Shown piece after piece: positions 30,374 through 42,751 of a DNA stretch of 64,000 nt. The stretch covers positions 248,001-312,000 of the forward strand of contig JAAXNY010000016.1 in the NCBI GenBank assembly GCA_013420905.1, given 5' to 3'. Numbering within the stretch: the stretch's first letter is position 1; the number at the start of each line of letters is the position of its first letter. The notes below the pieces were generated by a model. The model was given only the letters and a program-made list of their open reading frames with translations, made no database searches and was not told the DNA's origin. Both the position numbers and the translations under genes were made by a program. The DNA is from Collybia mongolica. Its lineage: Eukaryota > Basidiomycota > Agaricomycetes > Agaricales > Clitocybaceae.

Positions 30374-31470
30374 ATCGATGATGAGGACCATGACACAGAT
30401 TTCCAACTTGTCAGCCACAATTCCTAGCAACCCTCTAACAGGGGCGGCCTGGGGTTGAGCAAGCCAGGCTTTAACAAATTGTCTGTAATCCACGAGATCA
30501 ACGATATTCGGCCACGGACACGAAAGGTACGCAGTAATGAAATCTTTGATGTATCCTCGCTCCACCCAAAAGCCTGTCGCGATAGGACTCCAGCCGCAGG
30601 TGTGGGATGTCCTGAGCGTCTTGGTCTCTGAATACTCCAGCCATCTTTAGTTATGGTGGAGTAGTCGGCGATTATCCAGGTGACCCGCTGATTTTGTCAT
30701 CCAATGTAGCCGCAGTAATTTTGCTGATTTCCTGGTAAGAACACATGGGCAAAGCAGTCCACAGGTTTTCCCTAACGCTGATCATAATATCGACCGACCT
30801 GCATGAGCCAGGACTCAATCTTCGTGACTGTCTTTTACATGAACAATACGGTTAAGTTGGCTGGTTCAGCCCCCATCACGAAACCTCCCAAGATATAGGT
30901 GTCACCCACCGCTGGGCGGGGCTCCTTCCACCCAACGAACCCTGGATACTCGCAGTATGCGTCAATCTTTTCGAGGAGCATGTTATTTCATGTTCATACA
31001 TTGCAAAAAAGGGAATATGTCGACGCCAGCAAATTCGTGAAGATGGACTAGACAGGTAGGATATGTATATATATCGAGCTTGCGATGAGAGGTATGTAAA
31101 GTGTGTATTGTATCGTACTGAATCACTAGAACAAAATCCTTGACCCCTTCAAGCTCGAGACACAAACATCTGAAACGAGCGAGAACAAAAACAAGAATCC
31201 ATAGTACATAACGAGTCATCCAATTCAGTCGTGCCAGCCCACAGCAGATACTCGTCGGTGAAATTGTTCGGATGGGCTATAGAAGGGGCATTATTAACAA
31301 GTGGATGGGAGCAGCGGAGTCGATGACGCTTACCGACCTATGAGTATGGACAACATCTGTTCGGACATCATGGAGCTAGTTCAACCCAAGGAACGGAGGC
31401 GAGGTAACTAGTGTTGAACGATATGGGGGAGTGTCAACTCTCGAACGCCACCACAGTACTCTTGGACATT
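30374..31470 (-). repeat. spacer between R3 and R4, inverted copy of 38696-39978
   Basis: Matches the spacer between R5 and R6 in reverse complement (for example gcatgagccaggactcaatc against the region near 39345; agatggactagacaggtagg against 39110-39130). It lacks about 200 bp present in the right-arm spacer (39500-39715). No coding domain recognised. Confidence 0.75.
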
Positions 31471-32123
31471 ACCTCATCAATGGGATCGGCGAGCGTCCCC
31501 CACGGGCCACTAAAGCCTCAAGATAGTAAGAACCCACACAAGAACCAATTGAGCTCTGTGGCACCATACAGACAGGAATCCCAACCCATGGGCTGCCAGC
31601 CGCACGATGAAATGCAACTGACACTTTGAGGAATCCCTGAATGCAGAGGGTAGCACACCCTGGGGAGTGAGTAATCACACTGCTGCTCCCCCTCACGCCT
31701 TTGCAGGCGATCCTCAGATGCAACGGACAGCATTGGTGCCCGCCACATCTTCTAGGATTGTGCTCATAAAGGTTTCGAATGGGAACGTACCATCCAGAGG
31801 ACTAGAGTGCCTGGTGTGGGGTACTGATTCTCAAGAAGGTGTTTGGAACATGGCGGGCACAAGTTGAGGGCTGTATAGTGTAGGCGGTGTGGCGAGATTG
31901 GTGTGGCATGCGTTGAGGTTTGTCGCGACCTGAAGACGCACTTAGTACAGGGAGGTGGCTGCTGGCGAGATCACTAACCATCTAGACAGTAGTGCGGGCA
32001 TATAGAGGCGATGATGTGAGGATTTTAAAGGCGAGTTTAGGTAGATGGTAGTGGGCGGGATGCAAGAAGGAATTGTGGCGGACAGGATATCTAGTCGCGT
32101 TTAAGTAACCGAGAGCACGTGAC
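31471..32123 (-). repeat. dispersed repeat R, copy R4
   Basis: 653 bp, same length and bounds as R3, with CACGTG at 32116-32121. Flanked on its right (32124-32760) by a second partial copy of the spacer. Confidence 0.85.
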
Positions 32124-33060
32124 CAATTATGAAGGTGACCAACCGCGACGCAGATTTCCAGGTCAGCCGCAATTTGTGGCAACCTCCTAACAGGGGCGGG
32201 GCGAGAAAGCCAGGCTCTAATAATTGCCTACACCCACCAGATCAGCGGCGGATGCACTTGGGGTGCGCGGTCATGACTCTTGAATCTTCGCTCCACCAAA
32301 ATGTCTGTCGCGATAGGACCCCAGCCGCAGGTGTAGGGTGTCCTGGGCGTCATGGTCCCTGAATACTCCAGTCGTCTTGAGTCGTAGATAAGAAGGAACA
32401 TGGGGGTGCATTCCGTTCAGTACATTAGTACATGTACGGTGCCATGAAGCTATTAATAAAAGCCGGGATGCTGGCCCTTTCCTAGGGCACGACCTAACCA
32501 CCCAGCGTTGATGCCCTTGGAGCCCAGAAATGATTATACGGCGGCTATGGACTGCTCCTTCTTCAATACTTGATTATCGCGTTTGGAAGGAGCGTGCCAA
32601 CTGGAGTGGTGAGTGATTATCTGGGTGACCCGCTAATTTCGTCATTCAGTGTAGTCGCAGTAATTTTGCTGATTCCCTGGTAAGGACACATGTGTGAAAC
32701 ATCCATAGGTTTTCCGCGAAACGCTGATAATAACATCGACCCCTACGCTTATCCAAAGTCATTATTATTTGCCGGAGGGTTGGGTGTGTAGAATCGCGCG
32801 GCCTCGGAGACAAAGTGGTTCCCTGACGTGCGGTATTTCTACGAAAACGGTATGCCTCGCCCGAGACTCGAGTTTCCTTCGCCAAAAAGATAACGGACAC
32901 GCCGTCTTCCCTGAGATTTGAGCAAGAATTCCAATAGTCGCTACGAGGTTCAGAGGCGGACCGCAGACCTTTTTTGGATGTTGTGGACCCGAATGATGGG
33001 GCAAAAACGTGTCTTTTGTCCTCAAAAACCTGATTGCCGCCGATATTTATCAACCTGTCG
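32124..33060 (-). repeat. partial spacer copy extending the left arm
   Basis: About 32124-32760 matches 39400-39978 in reverse complement, including the block gataatcaagtattgaag that is missing from the R3-R4 spacer. 32760-33060 carries open frames without ATG starts and no recognised domain. Confidence 0.65.
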
Positions 33061-34617
33061 GTCGCTCTGACACCCCAACTTTTATTACAAGCCGGATTTA
33101 TAAATGAAGGAGGAACAAGGACATATAGCTGGCGTTCGGCGGCATACTATTGATTCCGACGATGTCGGGGACTGTGGTAAGTAAGGGGGAAGGCAGGCCT
33201 GATCATGGGATGAAGCTCGGGTCGTTCCCGCAGATTTTTGCATGGCGGTTAGCGTGGCTGTAAATTTAGGGTTGGTTTTGTTGAATGATATACATCATTC
33301 GGATTTGAGGGACTGGAACTGATGGACCAGGCCAGGATTTCTCTTTACGTTCCCGGTGTCCAAATTTGTGAGAAACGCCGGACCTTACGATACAATGTGA
33401 AAATATATTCATGGAAAGAAAGTAGAAGTACTTTTGTATACTAGTATACGATAGTATAACATTGAATAGAGAGAGGTTCGACCTGATTGGTGGAAATTTT
33501 TTCAAGCCCTTCGAAGGGTCCTGATTAAATAAATAAACTCCACGATCTTGACTCCACCACCCAAAAAAGAAAATTAAGCCGACGGCATGTGGAATAACCC
33601 TTACCTCTCTGCAATCGGTCTTAGAACCCATGTGGACACTCGTACGCAAAGGAAGTTGTGAAGCTTGTCTCCACTCCACGGTTCCATGGCATTGATTACC
33701 ATGTACTGACGCGCATCGAGCCGGATCGACCACTGACATGGTTCCAACGCAAACCTGATTTTCAGAAAGGGTCGTAAGCGAGCTGACGTCGCGCCAGGCA
33801 ACGTCGGTATCGTGGCTAGCCGAGGGGTTCAAGGGGCTGTGGAAGGCAATGACACAGTTGCTGTCCGACTCGGAGGGGGGATACCTGAGGCTTGTCAAGG
33901 ATCCCACGGGCTATCCAATTGAAGGTGAGATTCCGGGCGAAAAAAATGACGAGTACGGTTATATATATACATATGAATGAAAGTTGTCAAAATGAAAAAA
34001 AAAAAAAAAGAAAAAAGGAATTGGAGGGCCTCGACCAATTCTAAATGATGGAGAGGGACCGGCTCCCACGGGTAGAACGACGTCAGATTTGTGAGATTCG
34101 AGTGGTGCGAAATGCCGACTGCGCAAAAAAAGGCACAAAGTAGAGTTGCGGGGATAAGCTCGACAGGGAAGTGTTTTCGTCGTTGTACGGAACAATGAGC
34201 ATGATAGGTTTGACGCCGTTGACGACAGCGACCGACGACGGAGGAGCAGCGATGACGTGGGGCGCGTGGCGTAATCCATTAACCCCGTTTTGTCAGGGTG
34301 TGGAGCAATTTTTTTTGACCCGTGGCTTCTCCACAAACAGGGTTTAGACAAGGGAACATCCATTGGGCCACACCATCTTTGTGCCCTCCTTTTTTGTGCG
34401 CGGTTCATTATTTACATACCCAAAAAGGCCTGTTATTATCCATTATATTGTCAGCGTCAGTTTTACTACAACGCTGTATCCACGCTGCATAACTACACGA
34501 CACGACGGCAGCGACCCGCGACCTGATCGCGAGCGCCCTTCATCTTTCACAACAAGAGCAGCATCTGATCCTTTATGGATCCCATGCGACAGGTGTGCCC
34601 TGTCTTTCCTACTTACC
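33061..34617. other. intergenic region upstream of the RRM gene
   Basis: No supportable gene. A long minus-strand frame (33266-33907) lacks an ATG at its start and runs through low-complexity sequence. An A-rich tract lies near 33992-34018. The last few hundred bases are presumably the promoter and leader of the RRM gene. Confidence 0.4.
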
Positions 34618-37600
34618 ATGTTTTCCGTATCGCCCTCTCATGTTCCATCCAAGTCCAACCAGCTCTCCAGGACACCAATTACCCTCACCAATGATGATAT
34701 CGAGGCTGTTATCCAGATGGCGACCTCCTCTAGGCCCTCACCAGACGGCAGGTTAGGCCCCTTGAAGGATACCAGGACCCAGCTCTTCGTTGGCAATGTA
34801 CGTCTCGTCTATTAGCCCCTGACGGAACAACGGCTCATCCTTCTCTTGCAGCTTCCATACCGTGTACGCTGGCAGGACCTCAAGGATCTCTTTCGTCGCG
34901 CTGGAACCGTCCTCCGAGCCGATGTCTCCCTTGGTCCGGACAACAGGTCCCGTGGCTACGGCACTGTCCTTCTTGCAACGGCAGAGGATGCAGGCAGGGC
35001 TATCGACATCTTCAATGGGTATTCTTGGCAGACGCGCATTCTCGAGGTCAGGCCTGATCGTCTCCCGCCTGATTTCGACGCCAACATCCCACCATCTTTC
35101 TCCTCTGCCCCAAATCAACCCCCATCCTCAACGACAAGACACTCCGAGGATCTTGATTATTCGGCCCTGTTAGACCTTCACCACAATTTTCCGGGCACAT
35201 CTAGCACCCCATGCCGCAATCTTTTTGTTGGAAACGTGCGTTTATGACGAATAACATAACGAACCGTCTACTCATAATTTTCTAGCTCCCATTTCATTGC
35301 CAATGGCAGGACCTGAAGGATCTTTTTCGTCAGGCAGGGACTATAATGCGTGCTGATGTTGCTCTCGGGCAGGATGGCCGATCTAGAGGATTCGGTACAG
35401 TAGTGTTCGCGACAGAGTTGGATGCTGAGAGGGCAGTCAAGATGTTCAACGGGTGCGCCCCTTTTTTGTCATTCTTTCAGAAGAGCCTCAATTTATAATC
35501 TATCAAGATACGAGTACAATGGCCGCGCCCTGAAGGTAAACTTTGACAAGTTCACTCAGGTGGGTCTCCCGAATGCTCTCGTCCCCAATAGTACAGGGAC
35601 GAGCGGCGTTGGGTCCAGCATGTCGCCTGTATCTCCTGCAATGTCGTATACCAGTGCCGCCGCGGACCATCGAATACCTGCTTCTGCCTCGTATCATAGC
35701 CGGCAACTGCCGTCTCATACACAGCCAGCGAAGCTCGGGTATCCTTTCGACCATAATGGTATTTCATCGGGATCGGCGTCGCCACTGGACATATGGGGAA
35801 TAGGCTCGCCGCAGAAGCGGAACAAGGAGAGGGAGGACCGGGAAAAGGAACGCGACGTACTGCATTCCTTCCATCATCTAGATATTCGAAGTCGTACCTC
35901 GTCAGGACTTTCTAATCAGGTCCATTCCGCGCCGGCTGCGTCCCGGTCAACCTCGACGTCGTCTTCAACGAAACCGCCTTCATTAGGCCAGACTTCTTCA
36001 TCGGGCTCAGGCATATCATCTTCATCGTCCGTCGCTGCCTCTGTGTCGACGTCCTCTACGTCCGATAAATCAAATCCTCCGTCTGTCGCTCTTCCCCTTT
36101 CCCCCCCTCCCCCTCCACCACGGCGCCAATCACATCACCGCCTCTCCTCATCTCATGCTCGTAATCTCGTGGCGTCCACGTCGTCGTCAGCGTCGTCACC
36201 ATCCTTACTTCAGAACCGGCAACAGAACTCGCACCAATCGTCGTCTTCCCATCATCCACATCCACACCACCCCGGCACGATCTCACTCCCTCCGCCACCT
36301 CATGTTACCTCTTTCCCATTGCATCCCAACGACATGTCTCCACACGGGATGATGTCCGTCTCTCCCCTCCACTATCCTCTAGGATCACCTTCCTCTCCCC
36401 TGTTCCACCCTCACCAATTACATCTCCAGCAGCAACAACAATTTAACGCTCAGATGCAAGTCCCGATGACGCCGCACGGACTGCCGCCCATTACTCCTTC
36501 CATGCCCCCATTCAATTTTCTCCCGCCGCTCGGCTCCCCCACGACGACCAACCCCAACATGCCCACCCGGCAGGCGTACCAATCGTACAATCAACACCCG
36601 CTACCGTCGCCGCCAATAAATATGCCGATGCACCTCTACAATTCCACATCCCCACTGCACAACGCGCACGACCAGTTTCAGCTCCAGCAGAAACAGGCGC
36701 ACGATCAGCAGCAACGGCACCAGCACCAGCACCAGCAGCATATGCAGCAGCAACAGCAACAGCAGCGTGCTCTGGGTGCCTTTTCCCTCGCCGGTATCAA
36801 CCCTTTCACATTCTCCCAGTCCAGCCCCTCTGGGGGTGCGAACGGGGACAACGCGTTTACGCCGGGGGTGAGCACCTTCTCCCCGGGCGTCGCTATGTCC
36901 CCTGGCGCGTTCTGGGGCCGCCCCGGCGCGGGCGCTGCAAACCCGATGATCAATCCCGCCGTCGGCGCGCCTGTCCATCCGCACGGGGGAAGCCCGGGAC
37001 ATGGGGGATTGTTTTATCCTGCGGTAGGTGGTGGTGGTGGCGGGATGCGCGAATCTGCAGGGTACTTTGACTCTGGGTATTTTCCGCCGATGGGTGGGGG
37101 GCTCGGGGCGAGTAGTTTGGCCAATGAGATAATGAAGGGCCCGGCGGAGAGGGAAGGTGGAGAACGAGAGCGAAATAAGGAAGGAGAGAAGACCAATGAT
37201 AATTGGAAAGAGGATAAGGATGAGGGGGAAGTAGATAGTAATCCATTTGAGGGGGATACCAGCGAGGATGGAGCTGAGTTGGAGGAGAAAGGAGAGGAGA
37301 AGGTGAGGAGACACTCGAGTACAACGAAGATAGCATGGCAGACGACCGCGGTTGGGGACTTGAGGGTGTGGGAGGGGCGGGAAGGAGGTGAGGACAGGGG
37401 AGAGGTCGGGAAGTTAGGAGGGTCAACACAGGAGTCAGAAGCTGGGGCTTTTGATAACGCAGTCATCTCGCGTACTCATTCAATGTCTTCCTCGAAGAAG
37501 CCCGCGGGCCTTCTCTCGCATCGGTCCGAGTCAGACCCTCCGCCGATGGTTAACAGCACTGGTGCTGAGTCGGGGAGGAGCAGCACGGAAGATGGCCAAT

Positions 37601-37659
37601 CTTCTCGTGCAGATGACCAGCGAGTATTGGAGCCTAATGTGGACCAGCGGTCTCGATAG
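34618..37659 (+). CDS. RNA-binding protein with two RRM domains and a long low-complexity tail (960 aa)
   Basis: Exons 34618-34797, 34852-35235, 35286-35452 and 35508-37659 (2883 nt). RRM1 has RNP2 LFVGNLPY and RNP1 SRGYGTVLLA; RRM2 has LFVGNLPF and SRGFGTVVFA. The tandem layout resembles Gbp2/Hrb1-like mRNA-binding proteins, but the assignment is by layout only. The remaining ~700 residues are Ser/Pro/His/Gln-rich with poly-Gln (near 36720-36765) and poly-Gly tracts, then a charged Glu/Lys/Arg region and a Ser-rich end. Each RRM is split by an intron just after RNP2, a sign of internal duplication. An alternative start at 34575 (MDPMRQ) spliced at a GTGTGC donor is possible. The gene sits between two inverted repeat arms. 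Confidence 0.85.
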
Positions 37660-38040
37660 GGCATGTATGAATGGATGGATGGGGAAGGCGTTTACTTCTG
37701 TGGTATGTATATCACTGCTCTGGGAAGGTGCTCCTCTCGGGTTAATTATTCGGTGCTGTTGTGTTTTTTTATTTTATCTCTGTTTCGCATAGTCATGTTT
37801 GCAAGCATCATCTCCCACACCAGTTCTTTGCATGAAAGTTAGTATATCGTTTTGATTGGGTTCACCGCTGTATATAGGTTTCAGTCGTATCATTATAGTC
37901 TTTAGGATAAGTCTTGTTTTTTTGGAAATGGGATCAAGTTTGAGGCACCCCGAAATATTGGTTTGGCAAGATTTAATTAACGCATGGAGACCTCCCGGCT
38001 CGGAGGCGGACACCTTGGTCACGTCTGGATGGGACCATGA
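37660..38040. other. 3' flank of the RRM gene
   Basis: T-rich sequence (37765-37785, 37915-37925) consistent with a 3' untranslated region and end-processing signals, then unassigned sequence up to repeat R5. Confidence 0.4.
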
Positions 38041-38695
38041 TCACGTGCTCTCGGTTACTTAAACGCGACGAGATATCCTGTCCGCCACAATCCCTTCTTG
38101 CATCCCGCCCACTACCATCTACCTAAACTCGCCTTTAAAATCCTCACATCATCGTCTATATATGACCCCGCTACTGTTTATATGGTCAGTGATCTCGCCA
38201 GCAGCCATTTCCCTGTACTAAGTGTGTCCCCAGGTCGCGACAAACCTCAACGCACGCCACACCAATCTCGCCACACCGCCTACACTATACTACCCTCAAC
38301 TTGTGCCCGCCATGTACCAAACACCTTCTTGAGTATCAGTACCCCACACCAGGCACTCTAGTCCTCTGGACGGTACGTTCCCATTCGAAACCTTTATGAG
38401 CACACTCCCAGAAGGTGTGGTGGGCACCAATGCTGTCCATTGCATCTGAGGATCGCCTGCAAAGGCGTGAGGGGGAGCAGCAGTGTGATTACTCACTCCC
38501 CAGGGTGTGCTACCCTCTGCATTCAGGGATTCCTCAAAGTGTCAGTTGCATTTCATCGTGCGGCTGGCAGCCCATGGGTTGGGATTCCTGTCTGTATGGT
38601 GCCACAGAGCTCGATTGGTTCTTGCGTGGGTTTCTTACTGTCTTGAGGCTTTAGTGACCCGTGGGGGAGGCTCGCCGATCCCATTGATGAGGTAA
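38041..38695 (+). repeat. dispersed repeat R, copy R5
   Basis: 655 bp from TCACGTG to GGTAA. Inverted partner of R4. Confidence 0.85.
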
Positions 38696-39978
38696 TGTCC
38701 AAGAGTCCTGTGATGGCGTTCGAAAGTTGACACTCCCCCATATCGTTCAACACTAGTTACCCCGCCTCCGTTCCTTGGGTTGAACTAGCTCCATGATGTT
38801 CGAACAGATGTTGTCGATACTCATAGGTCGGTAAGCGTCATCGACTCTGCTGCTCCCATCCACTAGTTAATAATGCCCCTTGTATAGCCCACCATCCGAA
38901 CAATTTCACCGACGAGTATCTGCCGTGTGGCTGACACAACTGAATTGGATGACTCGTTATGTACTATGGATTCTTGTTTTTGTTCTCGCTCGTGCCAGAT
39001 GTTTGTGTCTTGAGCTTCAAGGGGTCAAGGATTTTGTTCAGTGATTCAGTACGATACGATACACACCTTACATACCTCGCATCGCAGACTCGATATATAT
39101 ACATATCCTACTTGTCTAGTCCATCTTCACGAATTTGCTGGCGTCGACATATTCCCTTTTTTGCAATGTATGAACTTGAATAACATGTTCCTCAAAAAGG
39201 TTGACGCATACTGCGAGAATTCAGGGTTCGTTGGGCGGCAGGAGCCCTGCTCAGCGGTGGGTGACAGTGATGGGGGCTGAACCAGTCAAACCGACAGACT
39301 TAAGCGCACTGTTCATGTAAAAGACAGTCACGAAGGTTTATCTCTGGCTCATGCAGGTCGGTCGATATTATGATCAGCGTTACGGAAAACCTGTGGACTG
39401 CTTTGCACATGTATCCTTACCAGGGATTCAGCAAAATTACTACAACTACACTAGATGACGAAATTAGCGGGTCACCCAGATAATCACTCACTACTCCAGT
39501 GGCACGCTCTCCCAAACGCGATAATCAAGTATTGAAGAAGGGGTAGTCCATAGCCGCCATATAATCATTTCTGGGCTCCAAGGGCATCAACGCTGGGTGG
39601 TTAGGTCGTGCCCTAGGAAAGGGCCAGCATCCCGGCTTTTATTAATAGCTTCATGGCACCGTACATGTACTAATGTACCGAATGGAATGCACCCCCATGT
39701 TCCTTCTTATCTACAACTAAAGATGGCTGGAGTATTCACAGACCAAGACGCTCAGGACACCCTACACCTGCGGCTGGGGTCCTATCGCGACAGGCATTTT
39801 GGTGGAGCGAAGATTCAAGTATTGTCGTGACCGCGCACCTCAAGCGTATCCGCCGCTGATTTGGTGGGTGTAGACATTTATTACAGCCTGGCTTGCTCGC
39901 CCCGCCCCTGTTAGGAGGTTGCCACAAATCGCGGCTAACGTGGAAATCTGCGTCGCGGTTGGTCAACTTGATAATTGG
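38696..39978 (+). repeat. spacer between R5 and R6
   Basis: Reverse-complement counterpart of 30374-31470, with about 200 extra bp at 39500-39715 that are shared with 32390-32610. No recognisable protein or RNA gene inside. Confidence 0.75.
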
Positions 39979-40635
39979 TCACGTGCTCTCGGTTACTTAA
40001 ACGCGACGAGATATCCTGTCCGCCACAATTCCTTCTTGCATCCCGCCTACTACCATCTACCTAAACTCGCCTTTAGAATCCTCACATCATCGCTTCTATA
40101 TGCCCACGTTACTGTCTAGATGGTCAGTGATCTCGCTGGTGGCCACTTCCCTGTTCTAAATGCGTCTTCAGGTTGCGACAAACCTCAATGCATGCCACAC
40201 CAACCTCGCCACACCGCCTACACAAATACAACCCTCAACTTGTGCCCGCCTTGTACCAAACACCTCCTTGAGCATCAGTACCCCACACCAGGCACTCTAG
40301 TCCTCTGGACGGTACGTTCCCATTCGAGTCCTTTATGAGCACAATCCTAGAAGGTGTGGCGGGCACCAATGCTGTCCGTTGCATCTGAGGATCGCCTGCA
40401 AAGGCGTGAGGGGGAGCAGCAGTGTGATTACTCACTCCCCAGGGTGTGCTACCCTCTGCATTCAGGGATTCCTCAAAGTGTCAGTTGCATTTCATCGTGC
40501 GGCTGGCAGCCCATGGGTTGGGATTCCTGTCTGTATGGTGCCACGGAGCTCGATTGGTCCTTGCGTGGGTTTCTGTGCTGTCTTGAGGCTTCAGTGACCC
40601 GTGGGGGATGCTCGCCGATCCCATTGATGAGGTAA
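39979..40635 (+). repeat. dispersed repeat R, copy R6
   Basis: 657 bp, same bounds as R5. The inner consensus gtacgttcccattcga...cctag looks like a small GT-AG intron and is conserved in all copies. Confidence 0.85.
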
Positions 40636-41380
40636 TGTCCAAGAGTTCTGTTGTGGCGCCCCAGAGTTGACATTCCCCCATGTCGTTCAGCGCTAGTTAC
40701 TTCGCCTTTATTCCTCGGCGTAAACCAGCTCCATGATATACCCGAATGAACGGACCTTGGCCGTATCTCTCAAATTTGCTACTTGGGAAACTTGGGTACT
40801 ATTCATGACTGCCATCATTAGTCGCCTCTGACCGTTACTTATCATTTTCCAATTATTGCAGGTCGATACGTCCTCCCTATACAGACGATGATCAATGATC
40901 CACGGCACTCGTTCCTCGTTTAAACCTTACATTCTAGTCTATAGTTCTTTGCATAGTCGGTTGGTCTATATACATTCACATCTCTTACTCGTACATTCAA
41001 CTGGAGTCATTATTTGAGGCTCCGTTTTACTACTACCTATGCTACATAAACGCTCCATCTTGCGTATGCTATTAGATTTCCGTCCGAATCTACCAATCTA
41101 GTATTTGGCAGGAGTTTACTGTATCACCCTAAATAGAGAACCAAATACAATTTCCAGAAAAATCTCATCTATCTACTAAACGAAAAGCTTAATAGAAGTA
41201 GACGCTGGACTAGTCACTGGGTCTACTGTGGGTGTGTCGCCAGTATAGGCTCACGGCGTCGGATACAGATGCTTTGAGGGTATGTGACATGCGAGTAACT
41301 TTGTGAAGAAAAGGAAAAAGTTTAATTGTTACTCATAGCATGTGAGTTCAGTACGATGGTTTGCACGTTATTCTGCGCTT
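40636..41380. other. intergenic, no gene seen
   Basis: Short frames only; the right part is probably the 3' untranslated region of the F-box gene. Confidence 0.4.
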
Positions 41381-42751
41381 TTATACGAGTTGGAATGAAG
41401 TTTCTCGTCTGGGCGAAGAGCGTGTCAATCGCAGGAGTCCCCTATCCTTGAGTTTATTGATCAGGTGTTCTTCCCGGACATCGGCTTTAAATTCTTTGCG
41501 ATCTTTTCGTGTACACCAGACAAATATCCCCCGAGTGCTGCAGCCGCCCTCCGCCCGATTGTTTAGCATGGACACATGTGTACCGAGGGACATTGATGTC
41601 ACAGACACCTCGAGAACTTGCAGTTTTGGAAGCCACTCGCCCGAGGACAATAAGAGAAGTGTGGATTGTGAAAGTGGTGGAAACCGCAGCTCGGTGAGAT
41701 TTGGACAGGATTTGAAGAATGATTCCAGATTGTAATCATCAGGTATAGGAAGAGTGATGCTAAGGTTATTAAGCTGCTTATAGCTAGGGATCACCGAGAG
41801 AGCAGCAGCATGATCCCAGCTTGACACGTAGGGAAGATCGTCTGGATATGTGAGCTCCAGTCGAGTGAGGCAAGGGAGGATGAGTGGTTTGAGAAATACA
41901 GCCATCATAGTGCATCCCTCTAATTGTACCAGTAAGGTTTTCAAGGACAGGTAAGTCATGGGTGGGATGTTACTATCCGTCATCTCATCATCAGACCATA
42001 GTGTGACTTGGAGGATGGTCAGGCTAGGGCATTGTCGTATGACTCGGTGTGCTATAGCTGGCGATAGATCATCGCCCCTAGTGATTGTAAGGTCCGTCAA
42101 ATTCGCCCACGGGAGCTCCGGCGTGGCTGATGACCAGACGAAGCAAAGATCGAGGTCAGCCACCCTTAGACGCGGTGCTTTCTGGAATACCTCAGATACC
42201 TCATCAGTGCATTCGTCATCTGTGGATGCGAGGGATAAAGATTCAAGATATTCAAAGTCGAGTGGCGGGGAGTCGAGTAGTTCCCAGAGTATCTCTTCGT
42301 GTAAATAGAGATCGAGATGACGGATTCGATGTGCGTGAAGAGTGACGAGGTCAGCCACGGGAGCCCAATTGTCAATCTCCCGGTCGAGTGCGACAGCCTT
42401 GATGGAAAGGGAAAGCGGGACGCTTCCGCTTCGTGACAGGATCTTGTGAGCCATCCTCGTGACTTCCTTGGAATCTGACTCTTCTCCCACAGAACCTCCC
42501 TTCTCGTATTCGATGGATATATTGTTCCACAGCTCTGGCAGCTCCAAGGCAATCGATCTCCATTTCGTGGAGACGCAGAACAATGTCCACGGAAGGTCGC
42601 GTTCGTCAGGCTGCCAGGGTATTTTGAAGGGATTTGGTGTCAGAAATCTGAAGATCTCTGCAAGAAGTTCGATCGGTAGCTTTGAATGAGGAGCTGTATC
42701 GAGTGAATGAACTTGAACCATTCCTTCTGATGTCGGTGCTGAGGTGGCCAT
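41381..42751 (-). CDS. F-box protein (456 aa), intronless
   Basis: Likely substrate adaptor of an SCF ubiquitin ligase, inferred from the N-terminal F-box (SKLPIELLAEIFRFLTPNP, residues ~23-41), with the typical downstream segment LFCVSTKWRSIALELPELW. The remainder looks like irregular leucine-rich repeats (HIRHLDLYLHE, LTDLTITRGD, LKTLLVQLEG, LTRLELTYPD, LNNLSITLPI), the layout of the large Agaricomycete F-box family. Start ATG at 42751, stop TAA at 41381-41383. The substrate is unknown. Confidence 0.85.
   Translation of the reverse strand: MATSAPTSEGMVQVHSLDTAPHSKLPIELLAEIFRFLTPNPFKIPWQPDERDLPWTLFCVSTKWRSIALELPELWNNISIEYEKGGSVGEESDSKEVTRMAHKILSRSGSVPLSLSIKAVALDREIDNWAPVADLVTLHAHRIRHLDLYLHEEILWELLDSPPLDFEYLESLSLASTDDECTDEVSEVFQKAPRLRVADLDLCFVWSSATPELPWANLTDLTITRGDDLSPAIAHRVIRQCPSLTILQVTLWSDDEMTDSNIPPMTYLSLKTLLVQLEGCTMMAVFLKPLILPCLTRLELTYPDDLPYVSSWDHAAALSVIPSYKQLNNLSITLPIPDDYNLESFFKSCPNLTELRFPPLSQSTLLLLSSGEWLPKLQVLEVSVTSMSLGTHVSMLNNRAEGGCSTRGIFVWCTRKDRKEFKADVREEHLINKLKDRGLLRLTRSSPRRETSFQLV

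Noticed and set aside
29721..32123. Complete LTR retrotransposon made of R-spacer-R
   Set aside because: The spacer has no gag, protease, reverse transcriptase or integrase frame and I see no clear primer-binding site or TG...CA ends on R.
32646..33053. 135-codon minus-strand ORF
   Set aside because: No ATG start, lies largely in repeat-derived sequence, no recognisable domain.
33266..33907. 213-codon minus-strand ORF upstream of the RRM gene
   Set aside because: It begins without an ATG, contains a likely donor site in mid-frame and runs into low-complexity sequence; no domain.
36601..37466. Three long minus-strand ORFs opposite the RRM gene
   Set aside because: Shadows of the low-complexity tail of the RRM protein, where biased codons suppress stops on the other strand.
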